DNA of 64,000 bases, taken from positions 37,415,952 to 37,479,951 of the forward strand of contig OW121741.1 of assembly GCA_933228675.1 (NCBI GenBank), read 5' to 3'. Positions 1-10,777 of the stretch are shown piece by piece. Within the stretch, counting starts at the first letter, position 1. Each line of letters begins with the position of its first letter. The stretch comes from Stomorhina lunata (Eukaryota > Arthropoda > Insecta > Diptera > Rhiniidae). The notes beneath the pieces were generated by a model. That model ran no database searches and was not told where the DNA came from. It saw only the letters and a list, made by a program, of their open reading frames with translations. The translations under genes and the position numbers were made by a program.

Positions 1-736
1 ATAATAGGGAAGTTTTATGCAACTGTTGGTCAGTTCTATAGAAATCGGTCCATATTTGACTACAGCTTTCATATAAAAAATACTCCCAGAAACCAAAAAA
101 AAACATGTAGCAAGGCCAGTTTAAAGCTATTAAATTAGAAACTATGGCAGCTATGGCCACTAAGTTTTGCAAGAATAAGCTCTATATAAAACCAGCCAGT
201 GTGTAAAATTTAGTTACAATCGGTCAACATTTCGCTATAATTCTAATATATGTATATATAACATCCCCTTTTTATATCTACAATCAAAAAGATTCGAAGA
301 TACAAGCAGCATATTAAGATTGCACTAATGTCCAGACTTTATATACGGTAGGTGCATTAGTAACTCCTAACAAAATATATGACCCTGTCGTATTATTATC
401 AGCATGTTTATCTTGACTAAATATTAAGCTAAACGAAAAGCATTTAACAACTTATTAATGTAAAACCATACCAGGTTACGATACTTTTCTAATTTCTTCA
501 AAGTAAATACTATGGAAACCACTTACATACTTTTAAATGTTGAACTGTAAAGCTCCTGCATCCGAATTTAGTCCAAATATTTTACTAACAATAGCAACTA
601 GCGTAACAACTTTTTTCGAATTTGGTCCACATTTTGAATAAGCTGCACCCTCGTAGATATATGAGAGACATATCTAAATTTAACACAATTAGATGGTGGG
701 TATTCGGCACTGCCGAATATAACATTCTTACTTGTT
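1..736 (+). repeat. Dispersed fly repeat (family T), right-hand part
   Basis: The first ~330 bases resemble the copy at 50.4-50.85 kb, sharing phrases such as 'atcggtccatatttgac' and 'ccagtgtg.aaaattt..tcacaatcggtca'. The right end reads 'ttcggcactgccgaa', a perfect hairpin, followed by 'taacattcttacttgtt'. Other copies in this window end in the same style (hairpin, then an AT-rich tail ending in 'cttgtt' or 'ttatttg'). No coding capacity is seen. The left end lies outside the window. Confidence 0.6.
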
Positions 737-1379
737 ATATTTTCACCTAATATGTGAGAAATTTTTTAGTGGTAACTCTGAATGAAACAATTTTCTTGGT
801 GGTATGTTCAGTGTTTCAACTCTATTGTCGATTATTTCATTACACCAATTTTCTGTTGCCGGAGATACCAGATCTTGTTAAGAAAGTACAAATATTTTAA
901 CATACATAATTTTCTTGTATAGAAAAAATTATAAATGACTTTATACGTAAAATTTCATACAAATTTTAGATTTCTATTTTGCAGTTTTTATAATGCCAAA
1001 TTGAATTTATTTTTAAGAATTAATTTAGTATGTCAAGGAAAATACTATTTTTTACAACTCTGTTGACTTATGAATTTTTCTTTATGCCATTCGGGTAGTT
1101 CGTCAGTCTCTTTTCTTTTCTTGTTCACATTCAAAGGTTATTACGTGCTTCTTAAATTTTAATTGCTTTTAATAAAAAAAGAAAAACTATATTTTTGAGA
1201 AATTTATTGTGAAATTTGTTTGTTTTCTTTTCTTGTGTACATAGGCAAATGCCAAGCGAAAAAGAAGTAGATTTTTAGCGGATTTATTAAACTGCTACTG
1301 CTCTTGAACAAAGACGACGACTCTACGGCGATATACGGAAATCGATTACCCACACACACTTAAGAAATAATCTTGCATA
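737..1379 (+). other. Upstream region and 5' UTR of slmo
   Basis: AT-rich DNA with no repeat that I recognise and no open reading frame of note. The last ~120 bases before the slmo ATG are less AT-rich and contain a short CA run (cacacacact), typical of a fly 5' leader. No TATA box or initiator can be called with confidence. Confidence 0.4.
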
Positions 1380-2027
1380 ATGAAAATCTGGACGTCAGAG
1401 CACACATTCAATCATCCATGGGAAACAGTGACGCAGGCAGCATGGCGTAAATATCCCAATCCCATGACACCATCCATCATTGGCACCGATGTTGTCGATC
1501 GTCAAGTGGTCGATGGTGTATTGCATACACATCGTTTGGTCCAGTCCAAATGGTATTTTCCCAAATGGACGCACAAACTCATTGGTCACGCCAAAACCTG
1601 TTTTGCCAGCGAACGCTCAACCGTAGACCCCAGCAAGCGATCCATGATCTTAAAGACCATAAATTTGACATTCTGCCGTCATATTTCTGTAGATGAAGTT
1701 TTATATTATGAGCCTCATCCTACAGATCCCTCAAAGACCCTGCTAAAACAAGAAGCCTCCGTGAGTGTACATGGTGTTCCCCTCTCGCACTATATGGAAG
1801 ATATGCTTACCTCCAGCATTAGCATGAATGCGGGCAAAGGCCGACAGGGTCTTGAATGGGTTATTGGACGCATTAATTCCGAAGTTAAAGGTATTGCCGA
1901 AACAGCAGCCAAAAGTACAGATGACTTGATTTTGAACACAAAACGCTCCCTTGATGATATGACAGAAAGTGCCCGCAAAAATTTGGATGAAATTAGTGCG
2001 CAGGCCGCTAAACATATAAACTTTTAG
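1380..2027 (+). CDS. slmo: Slowmo, PRELI/MSF1-domain mitochondrial lipid-transfer protein
   Basis: Single open exon of 215 codons, the same length as Drosophila Slowmo as I recall it. The N-terminus MKIWTSEHTFNHPWETVTQA and the run KYPNPMTPSIIGTDVV are hallmarks of the PRELI-like (SLMO/PRELID3) family; the PRELI/MSF1 domain covers about residues 1-172. The conserved NAGKGRQGLEWVI segment lies near residues 150-162, and a charged amphipathic helix rich in S/T/D/K forms the tail (about 170-215). Family members work in the mitochondrial intermembrane space, with TRIAP1-type partners, moving phospholipid between the membranes. In Drosophila the mutant is named for sluggish larvae. The start is the first ATG of the conserved N-terminus, and an AATAAA lies 20 bases after the stop (2048-2053), with a second at 2299-2304. 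No frameshift or missing block is seen. The nearest gene downstream is tinc, 27.9 kb away. Confidence 0.96.
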   Translation: MKIWTSEHTFNHPWETVTQAAWRKYPNPMTPSIIGTDVVDRQVVDGVLHTHRLVQSKWYFPKWTHKLIGHAKTCFASERSTVDPSKRSMILKTINLTFCRHISVDEVLYYEPHPTDPSKTLLKQEASVSVHGVPLSHYMEDMLTSSISMNAGKGRQGLEWVIGRINSEVKGIAETAAKSTDDLILNTKRSLDDMTESARKNLDEISAQAAKHINF

Positions 2028-2063
2028 GTGCAAACAATATATTTTTAAATAAACCCTAAACAA

Positions 2064-3265
2064 TTCAACAAAATTAAATACAACTCAATAGCAACAAATA
2101 ATCTTAAACATTAGGCCGCAAAAAGCTCAAGAGGAGGTTCTGCTGTGCCACTAGAGTACAATCTAATACAGTGTAGTACCGTAGAAAGTAAAGAAAGTAA
2201 TACATACTTTGCGAAATGGAGGCAGGAGAGAGTGTTGATAGAGCATTGGCGTACACATTGTTGTGGAAAAGTTGCCGTTAAAGCCAGTAAAGTTTTGAAA
2301 TAAAATGTTTAAACAAACATTTTAAACTTTGAGCTAATCTAACATTGATTGAAACTGTAACGTTTAACAACAAACGAACACTGCAAATGTATAGTTTTTT
2401 AGTTTTGTTTCTTTTCTAACAACAATAATTTCTACATTAGAAGTCGGAAAAACATGGTCATGGTTTTAGTTCCTGTTTCCTTTAACATCAGGCTTGTATT
2501 ATTATATTTACGAGAAATCTTATTTGTTAATCTATTTCTATGTATATGTATGTAATTCTGCCTTTTTCTCAACCATCATCTGTATGGAGTATTTCAAATT
2601 TGTAACAAAAATATATATTTTGTTTATAAAAAATTCCTAAAATTTGTTCATTTAATTCTTTTTTTACTTGAAGTTCTTTAAACTCTCAACAAATTATTCC
2701 TTTTGCAAATTAACTACTTTTGAGGCTTTTTAAAATTATTTATTGTAGTTTAGTAAATTTAATAATATTCAAAATCATGATCCCTATCTATACTAAAATA
2801 GTACATATTTTTAATAACTAGTAACTAGTAAAAGAAAAAATAAAGACGATAAAAATTATGTACAATTTTGCTAAAAAACAAACATTTTTAACTAGAACTG
2901 AATGAAAAACTAGATTTACTTACTAAAAGTTAGACGAAATGAAGGATGATGATTTAAAAATAAATTAATTTTGAAATAATAGTTTAATTAATAATTTATT
3001 ATTATGCTAAAGATTAATTAAATCAAATAAATAAAACTACGTATATTTTTAATTGAAAAAGAATTTAACAAAATGATGTTTTAAATTGTTGATTTTTCTA
3101 ATCGAACTAAATATTCAGGGATAAACAAGTAAAAAATAAACAATTAAATGGAGCACGTGGTAATGATTCAAGACCTTTCAAATTCATCTTCCCTCATCTG
3201 GTCCTCGAACTTTTTTGAAAAATATTTAGTCTTTATCGTATTTTGTTGTATTTATTTGTTTACTC
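2064..3265. other. AT-rich intergenic DNA, no gene seen
   Basis: After the slmo 3' UTR (possible second poly(A) signal at 2299-2304) the DNA is very AT-rich with homopolymer runs. No conserved coding motif, RNA gene or clear repeat was found. Confidence 0.5.
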
Positions 3266-3506
3266 TTCACTGCCATTGGGGGAAAGGGTATATTGGGTTT
3301 GGGCTGATTTTTTGTATATTTGTGCTGGATATAAAGAAATATCAGTCTGACATCCATATAAGACTAATAAATGATGAAAAAATTTAACAAACATAATTCT
3401 CTAGGGCTTAAAAAGGTTTTTCTTAATTTTGCTGAAAATCGGTCAAAAGAAAGGGGGGTATCCTATGGTCGGATTTGACTCACTATAATACTTTTTTAAT
3501 TGTTTT
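3266..3506. repeat. Degenerate family T repeat fragment
   Basis: Contains 'ggaaagggtat', 'tttgtgctg', 'gaaaatcggtcaaaa' and the end-like 'ggtatcctatggtcggattt', which match in order the copies at 37.9-39.0 kb. It is short and diverged; the apparent reading frame across it is not a gene. Confidence 0.5.
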
Positions 3507-4006
3507 TTTTTTCTTTTAAATATTCTCAAAAGCCATCACAAATGGCTGTTATACCGAAAAGGCCAACATGTGCAGTAAGTTTTTGAAACGAAAACAGAAA
3601 TATGTAATTTGTGGCTTTTAATGACGATTATTTGGGGGCAGACAATTAACTTTTTTAGGTCAAAGTAAAAAAAATACAGGTTAAAATACATAATTATTTG
3701 TGCCATGGGTGGCATGGTAATATTTCCGAGGTGGGCTAAATATTTAAATTATTAAATGTTTTGCTGAACATCCATATAAAACAGGTGGACTAAAAATTTT
3801 GTGGTCTAACACACAAAAACAGTTTACTCTTTGAAATTGTATTATAGACGTATCTATGTATCTTGCTTTAGGAAGCTTAAAATCTCGGAAACGGAACCTT
3901 TACAATTCAATTAAATAAAACTTTGTATTCAATAAGATAAAACGTAAATAAAACATTTTGGCAACGTAATTATTCTTTCTTTATAATAAAAAAAACTTGT
4001 ATTATA
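3507..4006. other. AT-rich spacer, nothing recognised
   Basis: Low-complexity AT-rich DNA between two family T fragments. No coding, RNA or repeat signal that I can support. Confidence 0.4.
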
Positions 4007-4640
4007 AACAAGTAAAAATGTTTTTTTGTCGGTTAAGTACGACTATTTGATACCTTTCACCAATAAGAAGAAATATTGGCCAATAGTCAATAAATTTGAT
4101 AGTTTTACTTCATTGTTTACATCTGTGCTTTTTTTTATCACAGCAACGATTTTTCGACTATATTACTTTATTTCCGGAAGAGGTCTCATATAGGATCTAA
4201 ATTCAAATGAACGATTGTTAAGAAATCACATAAGATGCAAATTTTTGGCAAAAATTTAAAAATATCTTTATTAGCGTGTTTTGATTATTAGAGGTATTTA
4301 TGCGACTTTTGATAATATTGGCCAATTCCAAGAAAATTTGGAAGACTGTTTTAGACAACTATAGATTGGGCAATAAAAAACGGTTTTGAAATTTCACAAA
4401 TATATTTAATTGTTTTGAAATACAATTTTTGCGGTTAGAAATGGAACATTATTTCATTCATATGGCTCAAGCAATGAATACTGAATTTTGTGACAGAACC
4501 AAAATAATTGGTGGTTAAATATTAAACCAATTGCATACTTAAACTTAATTGACTCAGGAAGAGATTCTAAGTCGATCGGTATACTTAAAGGTGTGTATTG
4601 GCCTCACATTTCCTACCCGTTACAAATGTAACCACAAGCC
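4007..4640. repeat. Family T repeat with left-end hairpin
   Basis: Starts 'aaacaagtaaaaatg', then a hairpin 'gtcggttaagtacgac', then 'gatacctttcacca', which is the mirror image of the right end of the 38.9 kb copy (gtggtgaagggtat, then gtcggcttgaccgac, then a ttatttg tail). The interior includes 'gatcggtatacttaaaggtg', a phrase I associate with the 3' part of such fly repeats. Non-coding. Confidence 0.5.
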
Positions 4641-5136
4641 AAAAATTTACCCTTTCTTCATTTGCCGTAGGTTATAAAAAGCACGCAAATGACAAATGCC
4701 AATATGTTTTAACGATATTTTTATCTCTAATTTCAGGTATTAATTTTTAAATTAAAAAAATAGAACTGGCACTCATCTGAATTTTATTTCACTTTTATTT
4801 GAGCAAATGTTGCATCATTAATTCTTCATACACACAAATGTATAGCATGTATTTTTAAATAAATTCCTAGTGCACTTTTATTAACAACTAGAAGAACCCG
4901 TTCTGCTTTGATGAACCGATTGAAAATTTTGTATTTAAAATAATGGCCCATAATGAGGCAATGATGATGCGCTATAGTCAGTTTGATTAAATATATAATA
5001 TAGGTTTACTGTTTTTTTTTCTAACATTGTCGTAAAATTTTTCGTTTTACCTCTATATGTTTGTATAATCACTCTATATAATATCTAAGCGATAAGGGGT
5101 AATAGCATGAGACATTGCACGAGATAATTGTATACA
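4641..5136. other. Spacer before mariner element
   Basis: AT-rich, no gene. A stretch near 4890-4930 ('agaacccgttctgctttgatgaaccg') looks like a LINE 3' tail in reverse, but it is too short to assign. Confidence 0.3.
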
Positions 5137-6346
5137 GTGTTTTTTTTAGAGGTATAGAACTTCGAATTGAAATAAAACACAAGAAAATCGTTTTAATGTC
5201 CATCAATTTGGCTTTATTGGAAGGATAATTTAATGCCATTAATGTTTAAATATGATTTCGGGCATGTGGCCGCCGCGGCTGGCTCGAATAAAGCCAATTC
5301 TACAGGTCCAATTTTCAACTACTTTTTCGAGCATATGGGGCCGTATGTTGGCAATAACGCCACGAATGTTGGCTTCCAAGTCCCCTAACGTTTCTGGTTT
5401 GTTGGCGTAGACGAGCGACTTCACATATCCCCAAAGAAAATAATCCAGTGGTGTCAAATCGCACGATCTTGGTGGCCAATTGACAGGTCCATTCCGCGAA
5501 ATTATACGCTCATCGAATGTTTCCTTCAATAAATCAATTGTGACGTGCACTGTGTATATACAGGTCTCCATTTATGGTAACTGACTCTCCAGCATTATTT
5601 CGGAAGAAGTATGGCCCAATGACTCCACCAGCCCATATAGCACACCAAACAGTCAGTTTTTGTGGATGTAATGGCGTCTCAAGGGTCTCATGTGGATTCC
5701 CTTCACTCCAAATGCTGCAATTTTGCTTGTTGACGTAGCCATTCAACCAAAAATGAGCCTCATCACTGAACAAAATTTTGCGATGAAAATCAGCATCGAG
5801 ATCAATCTCATTTTCGGCCCATACACCAAAATCACGACGCATTGCATGGTCTCGCGGCTTTAATTCTTGCACAAGCTGGATCTTGTAAGGTCGCAAGCCA
5901 AGATCTTTGCGCAAAATCTTCCATGAAGTTGATGGACAAAGCTCCAATTGCTGTGCACGGTGGCGAATCGATTCATTCGGGTCCTCTTCAACACTTTGCT
6001 CTACAGCGGCAATTGTTTCTTCGGTGCGCACTGTTTGACGTCGCTGCGGATGCGTATTATCACATAGAGTAAACGTAGTGCGAAAACGATCCATGGTTAA
6101 CCGAATTAATTGCTCTGATGGACGATTATGTCGACCATAAAATGGACGGAGCTTGCGGTGAACTTCGCGAACTGAACCATTATTTTCGAAATAAATTTGC
6201 ACGATTTGCAAGCGTTGTTATTTTGTCAATCTGTTCATGATGAAATGGCAAACCAAACTAAATATTAATCACTTGACAGCAGACAAAATGGCCGCCAGTT
6301 AAAAAAGTGATGCCAACTTAAAGTTCTATACCTCAATAAAAAACAC
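5137..6346 (-). mobile_element. Mariner-like DNA transposon, inactive
   Basis: About 1.21 kb, bounded by imperfect terminal inverted repeats of about 26 bp that share 'gaggtatagaactt' (left, near 5150-5162; right, in reverse, near 6321-6334) preceded by 'gtgtttttt'. The transposase relic lies inside on the minus strand. A clean TA target duplication is not obvious at my boundaries, so the ends may be off by a few bases. Confidence 0.85.
5239..6238 (-). pseudogene. Mariner-family transposase, broken
   Basis: Two minus-strand frames together give most of a mariner-family transposase. The N-terminal half (6238 down to about 5550) carries the helix-turn-helix region and the first catalytic Asp in ILFSDEAHFW; the C-terminal frame (5571-5239) carries the third acid in LTPLDYFLW. 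Between INGDLYI and TIDLLKETF about 30 residues expected in relatives are absent, including the segment with the second catalytic Asp (normally a QDG/HDN motif). This deletion also shifts the frame. A TAA interrupts codon 7 after the likely ancestral ATG (6236-6238). The element therefore cannot encode active transposase. The long D2-D3 spacing seen in relatives may place it outside classical DD34D mariners; that part is from memory. Confidence 0.85.
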
Positions 6347-6870
6347 CCGAATAACATATAGATTCAAATTTAAATATTAAATATTACCTTTAGCATTTAC
6401 AATTGTTTTTAATTGATGAATTATTCTTTTTTTTTAAAGAAATAAATGAAAATTAAATAAATTTTCATTTAGAGTTTATAATAAATTCAAAAATAAAACA
6501 GTTCATCTTTAAAATTTTTATTTCTAGTTCAAGGGCATTACTGAGAAAATAAACTCATTTGGCTATGAAAAAGATAAAATTTTGATAGAAAAACGCTGCT
6601 TTTTTTATTCTCTAAAATGATTTGTATCGTACTTCCTAACATCGATTATAATTGAACGAGTTCAAGAACAATTCAGAAGTTTCTTTCTTTCATATACTTT
6701 GTATCTTATATGACATTCTTAGTCAAATATCCAATTCTATCTATCTAGTAAGACGTGCATGTTGCTTCAGCTGTAATTATGGGCAGTGTAAATATTAAGG
6801 AATCTGAAAAGATAGAATAGTTAAGAATTGCTTATCGTAACTACTTGATTCCAGTTGTAAACCCAAAAAG
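6347..6870. other. AT-rich spacer, nothing recognised
   Basis: No gene, RNA or repeat signal that I can support between the mariner element and the next LINE fragment. Confidence 0.4.
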
Positions 6871-7265
6871 ATCATTCAGTTAGCACTGCTGCAGATTCTG
6901 AAGTTCATCATGGAACCTTTTGCATAAATGACAGCGACAGAGAATGTGTTCAACTAATTCGGACGAGTCTCAATCTAGACATAGTCTGCAGAATTCCGAA
7001 ATGCTACCATCTCACCTGTTTAGCCTAGAGTTTAAGGCACAGTGTCCCTTCAAAATGTCTACACATACTCTTAAACTTGACCTTCTCAGACCTAGCAGAG
7101 TTTTGAATCAGCTAATGTCCGGTCTAGGCCATAAGGTCCTGAATGTTTTGCAGGTTACCATCTTATTCCATGTCCTTGAGGTTTCCTTACTGATCTAAAA
7201 CTTGATACCCAAATAGAAATGACAAAATAGTCAATTTTTGACTCAAGTCCTACCTCGAGCCTTGT
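6871..7265 (-). mobile_element. LINE fragment, jockey-like C-terminal region (family J)
   Basis: The plus strand shares 'ggtctaggccataaggtcctga..' with 21.29-21.34 kb and is the reverse complement of the segment around 26.99 kb that reads ILWPDLN..ETKFLLGLNRT. It is thus the C-terminal, post-RNase H part of a jockey-like non-LTR retrotransposon in minus orientation. Many frame breaks. Confidence 0.6.
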
Positions 7266-8960
7266 CTAAAGGCTTTGTCAGCAACTTAGGTTAGGTTTAA
7301 AAGGTGATGCCAGATGAATGACAACTACACACGGAGACCATTGGATCCATTGTGAGATGGATACATTTTTTACACAAACTGAATACCAGTTCTAAACTAA
7401 GCAGTTAAATGTTTGGTTATTGAAAAATAAAATTTCGGCTGAGTTTTAAATATTTCCGCATTAACTTAAATACCTACATACCTAAATTTAGTTATTTACT
7501 TATTCATAATAAGATTCCGACACTGATCTAAACATGCATAAATCACCATTTATTTATCAGCATAGTAACAAAGTTTCTAGTACATAAGAACATGCATTAA
7601 AAAATTGCCCATTTGCAAATTCTTTTCCACTCTAATTTTGACTAAAACCTGTTAATCGGCTGAGTACATTGACCAGTTTATTTTCTTTTATTTGTTTTCA
7701 TTAATACATTCTTATTTGTCAGTTTTCTTTTGAAACGTCATCAAAAATTAATTTAGTTTATTTATAAACAAAAAGGCACTGTTATTTTGTTTATTTTTGT
7801 GTTTGCCTAATCAGCCAGTATTTGTGTGTGTGAACTTGAAAATTTTTAAAACAACAAATATTTATAATAATAAATAGACAATCTTTTAAATATAGCATGC
7901 TACAAAAGTAAAAGTAGTCAGAACTTTAAAGGTATGTATTCAATCCCACGAAAATCACTCAAATGCTAAGAAATGTTAAAATACAATAGCAAAGACATCG
8001 AATCAGTAATTGAACAGTGCAAAACGAAAATATAAAATATAACCATATACAGACATCACTACTTAATAAAAGAGTAAAAAAAGAAGAATTGTGCCTCCCA
8101 GTTTTGCCCAAAGCCATGCAATTTTTAATGGGCCCATAAAGATTTGGGCTATTTTATGCCCTAGGGCCCATAAAGATTTGGGCTATTTTATGTCCTAGGG
8201 TTTTACTGCGTATTTCGATTCAAAAGATTTTTTTTTTGAATCATAATACTTAAGCATACAAATTCGAAAAGTTTCATTTGCGTCTGTATTCTGTTCTGGC
8301 CCATACGTAGCAAACCGTAGATCAACAACTTTGTAAAACATATGAACTTCCTAGGAATGTTTCTTAACACTGTTTAGGTAGCCGCAAAAGTGAAAAATTT
8401 CCAAAAAAATTGTCTAATTTTATTTGGGTTTCTTTACTTTAACATTCGTATTATGTTTGCAACATTGATGGCAATAAACAGGGCAAAAATGGTAAAAAAT
8501 CCATTTTTTTAAATTAATTTGCGATTTAATATTTTCAATAAATTTAATATGTTCATAATAGTTGTTCTTTAAGAGCTACAACTATGCATCAGAGTGTAAA
8601 TACAAATTCCGAAAGGTTTGGGAAAATTATCACTTTTTTTACTTTTTGGGAGCCAATAAAAAAGTGGGCAAAACTTTTTTGGTCTTTTACATGGTTAAAT
8701 TTCCATGACTTAGGCTAATATTTTTAAGCGTTACAAACCCAATATGTACACCATTTCAAATATATAATTATACTATTATGGTTATTAAGTAAGATATGAC
8801 ACCATGAAATAAAATACTCCAAGAACTAAGTAATATGGTGACATATAATAACCTCGTAAGGGGTAAGTATGAATGTTATATGAACACATTTCGTGGAATT
8901 CACTTTATTTACAAATACACATTAATGATCTAGAGCAATAATGTGTATTTTGTAGATGTT
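7266..8960. other. AT-rich spacer with one short tandem duplication
   Basis: No gene is recognised. 'GGCACTGTT..' to 'gaactttaaaggtatgt' (about 7770-7935) has the look of a 5' UTR exon ending at a good splice donor (aaag|gtatgt at 7931) and might be a distal leader of tinc, but nothing proves it. A 34-bp unit is duplicated at 8130-8197. Confidence 0.3.
8130..8197. repeat. Two-copy 34-bp tandem repeat
   Basis: The unit starting 'gggcccataaagatttgggc' occurs at 8130 and again at 8164, differing at about one base. Recent local duplication. Confidence 0.9.
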
Positions 8961-9425
8961 CAAACGCTATAAGAGGATTCTTGTGAACACTTATGAAAGC
9001 TGTATCATGTGTGTGTGTATACAGTAGGAGAGGATCTAATATACTGCCCTGTGGTATAGCAGCACAATTTTTTTTTTAGGTGATGAGAACACAAAGAAGA
9101 AATAATTTTTTCGAAAATGTAAAATGCTTCGAAAAATCTATTTGTAATATATGAATTTTTGCGATATTTTATCGAAAGTCTGCCAAAAATCTGTAAAAAG
9201 TGCCGAGCAATACTGCTTTCTTTCAAAACTTTATTTATAAGAGATGTAATGCGTGTAATGGTGGATTTAACACCATTTCATTAATATGGGACGTTGCAAT
9301 GTCGAAACTTGTGTTATTAGGAGTAAAGACATATTCAAAGTGATTAGCAAATGCCTCGACTTTTTCAGTTTTTTTGGCCCATTGACCATTTTGCCACTGT
9401 TTGAGTTGCGTTTTGAGGAATCTGT
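8961..9425 (-). mobile_element. LINE reverse transcriptase fragment
   Basis: The minus strand reads AIPQGSILDPLLLYTH at about 9060-9010, which matches the G(I/V)PQGS(V/I)LGPLL motif of non-LTR reverse transcriptases. Upstream in the same orientation (about 9400-9290) it reads KVEAFANHFEYVFTPNN, matching the AEAFA.HL..VF.PN motif that precedes the RT domain of jockey-clade elements. The part between is shortened and shifted, so this is a deleted relic. Confidence 0.6.
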
Positions 9426-9653
9426 CAATGAGGAAGTATAAGCAATAATCGGCCCAATACACAGTGGACAAGCAATTTTGCGGCATTTTATACATATTAA
9501 GTTTTAAAGATTTTTTCATAAAAGGAGTCACTGAAATGAATATGATTGAAATTGGACTTTTATTTTAGGTACCTAACATACAAATGTTTCCCGAAATAGG
9601 GATTTACACCCAATATGTTACAAGTCATATCTCATTTAGCCAAAATTAGTTTA
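9426..9653. other. Spacer left of the pogo-like MITE
   Basis: AT-rich, nothing recognised. It ends with the TA target site at 9652-9653. Confidence 0.4.
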
Positions 9654-10775
9654 CAGTGAACTCTCGGTAATGTGAACTTACAATATAATGAACTATCCAG
9701 TAATGTGAACACCTATTTTTTATATGGACGCTCTAAATAGTAAACAAAATTTAATGGCTCTAAATAGTGAACAAACATTTTGGCTATTCTTGTTTTTTCC
9801 AATATTGGAAATCCCCCGATTTAATAAAAATAACTAAACAATTGTACTGCACACTTTTGAGTTTTGTTAATGATAACTGAATATTTTCTTATGAGCCAAA
9901 TCAAAAATTTTCGAACACATACTGAACCACACCATCTTCGAATTGTATGAAATTTGGTATATATATTCTTTTAACTCATCCAATTTTTAGAGTTTTTCAA
10001 AAGTTTTAATTTCACTTTGGATAAGATATTATGGCGGTACCAACTTCGTTTTTTTTTCAAAACATACCCATTTTATATGCCTATAACTTTTGATATGGTT
10101 ATCAGATTTTTACAAAACTTTTTTCATATTTCAGCGAATGACCTTTCATGTTCATTTAATTAACAAATTAACCAAAGCATATCTTCCATTTTTTTATCCT
10201 TCTCCAATATGTGAATTATAGTGTTGGAATCAAAATACAAAAACCAAAAGTGGGCCCATGATGGGATAGGAAAAAATAGACTTTTTGAAAATTTTTTAAT
10301 AAATTGATGGAATTTAAAACAACTCATGAAAAATAATGTACATTTTAAAATTTGTTTTGAAATATGTAATGAGAATTGTTTTACAAAAAGTCTTTTATAT
10401 TTTGATGAATTTAATCTTTTGCAAAAGTGGGCCCATGGTGGGATAGGAAAAAAATAGACTTTTTGAAAATTTTTTAATAAATTGATGGAATTTAAAACAA
10501 CTCATGAAAAATAATGTACATTTTAAAATTTGTTTTGAAATATGTAATGAGAATTGTTTTACAAAAAGTCTTTTATATTTTGATGAATTTAATAATAAGA
10601 ATATCGTGAAGTTTGCAAATAAATTATACTTTATGTTAAAAATACTAAAACTTTCAAATATTTTGTAACATTTTTTAAGCAATGACACCACAAATTTTTA
10701 CAATCGAAAATGTGAACAAATTCGATATGTGAACTACCTTGGTTTTTATTAGTTCACATTATCGCGAGTCCACTG
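9654..10775. mobile_element. Pogo-like non-autonomous DNA transposon (MITE), 1,122 bp
   Basis: The left end begins cagtgaactctcggtaatgt and the right end, read in reverse, begins cagtggactcgcgataatgt; 21 of the first 24 bases agree. Both ends are flanked by TA (9652-9653 and 10776-10777), the target duplication of Tc1/mariner/pogo elements, and CAGT termini are typical of pogo/Tigger. Sub-terminal copies of 'taatgtgaac'-like words follow the left end. No transposase is encoded. The interior holds a 177-bp tandem duplication. Confidence 0.85.
10246..10592. repeat. 177-bp tandem duplication inside the pogo-like MITE
   Basis: The block starting 'aaaagtgggcccatg' occurs at 10246 and 10423 and stays nearly identical for about 170 bases, differing at the start (atgatggg / atggtggg) and by one A. 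The divergence is much lower than that between the terminal repeats, so the duplication is younger than the family. Confidence 0.9.
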
Positions 10776-10777
10776 TA

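Noticed and set aside
1743..2063. A 106-codon frame antisense to slmo
   Set aside because: It lies opposite a conserved coding exon and has no motif; it is a shadow of slmo.
3148..3387. A 79-codon membrane-protein-like frame
   Set aside because: Hydrophobic composition arises from T-rich DNA, and its second half overlaps a family T repeat.
9235..9531. A 98-codon unknown gene
   Set aside because: It contains a jockey-clade pre-RT motif and continues, with a shift, into an RT motif; it is a LINE relic.
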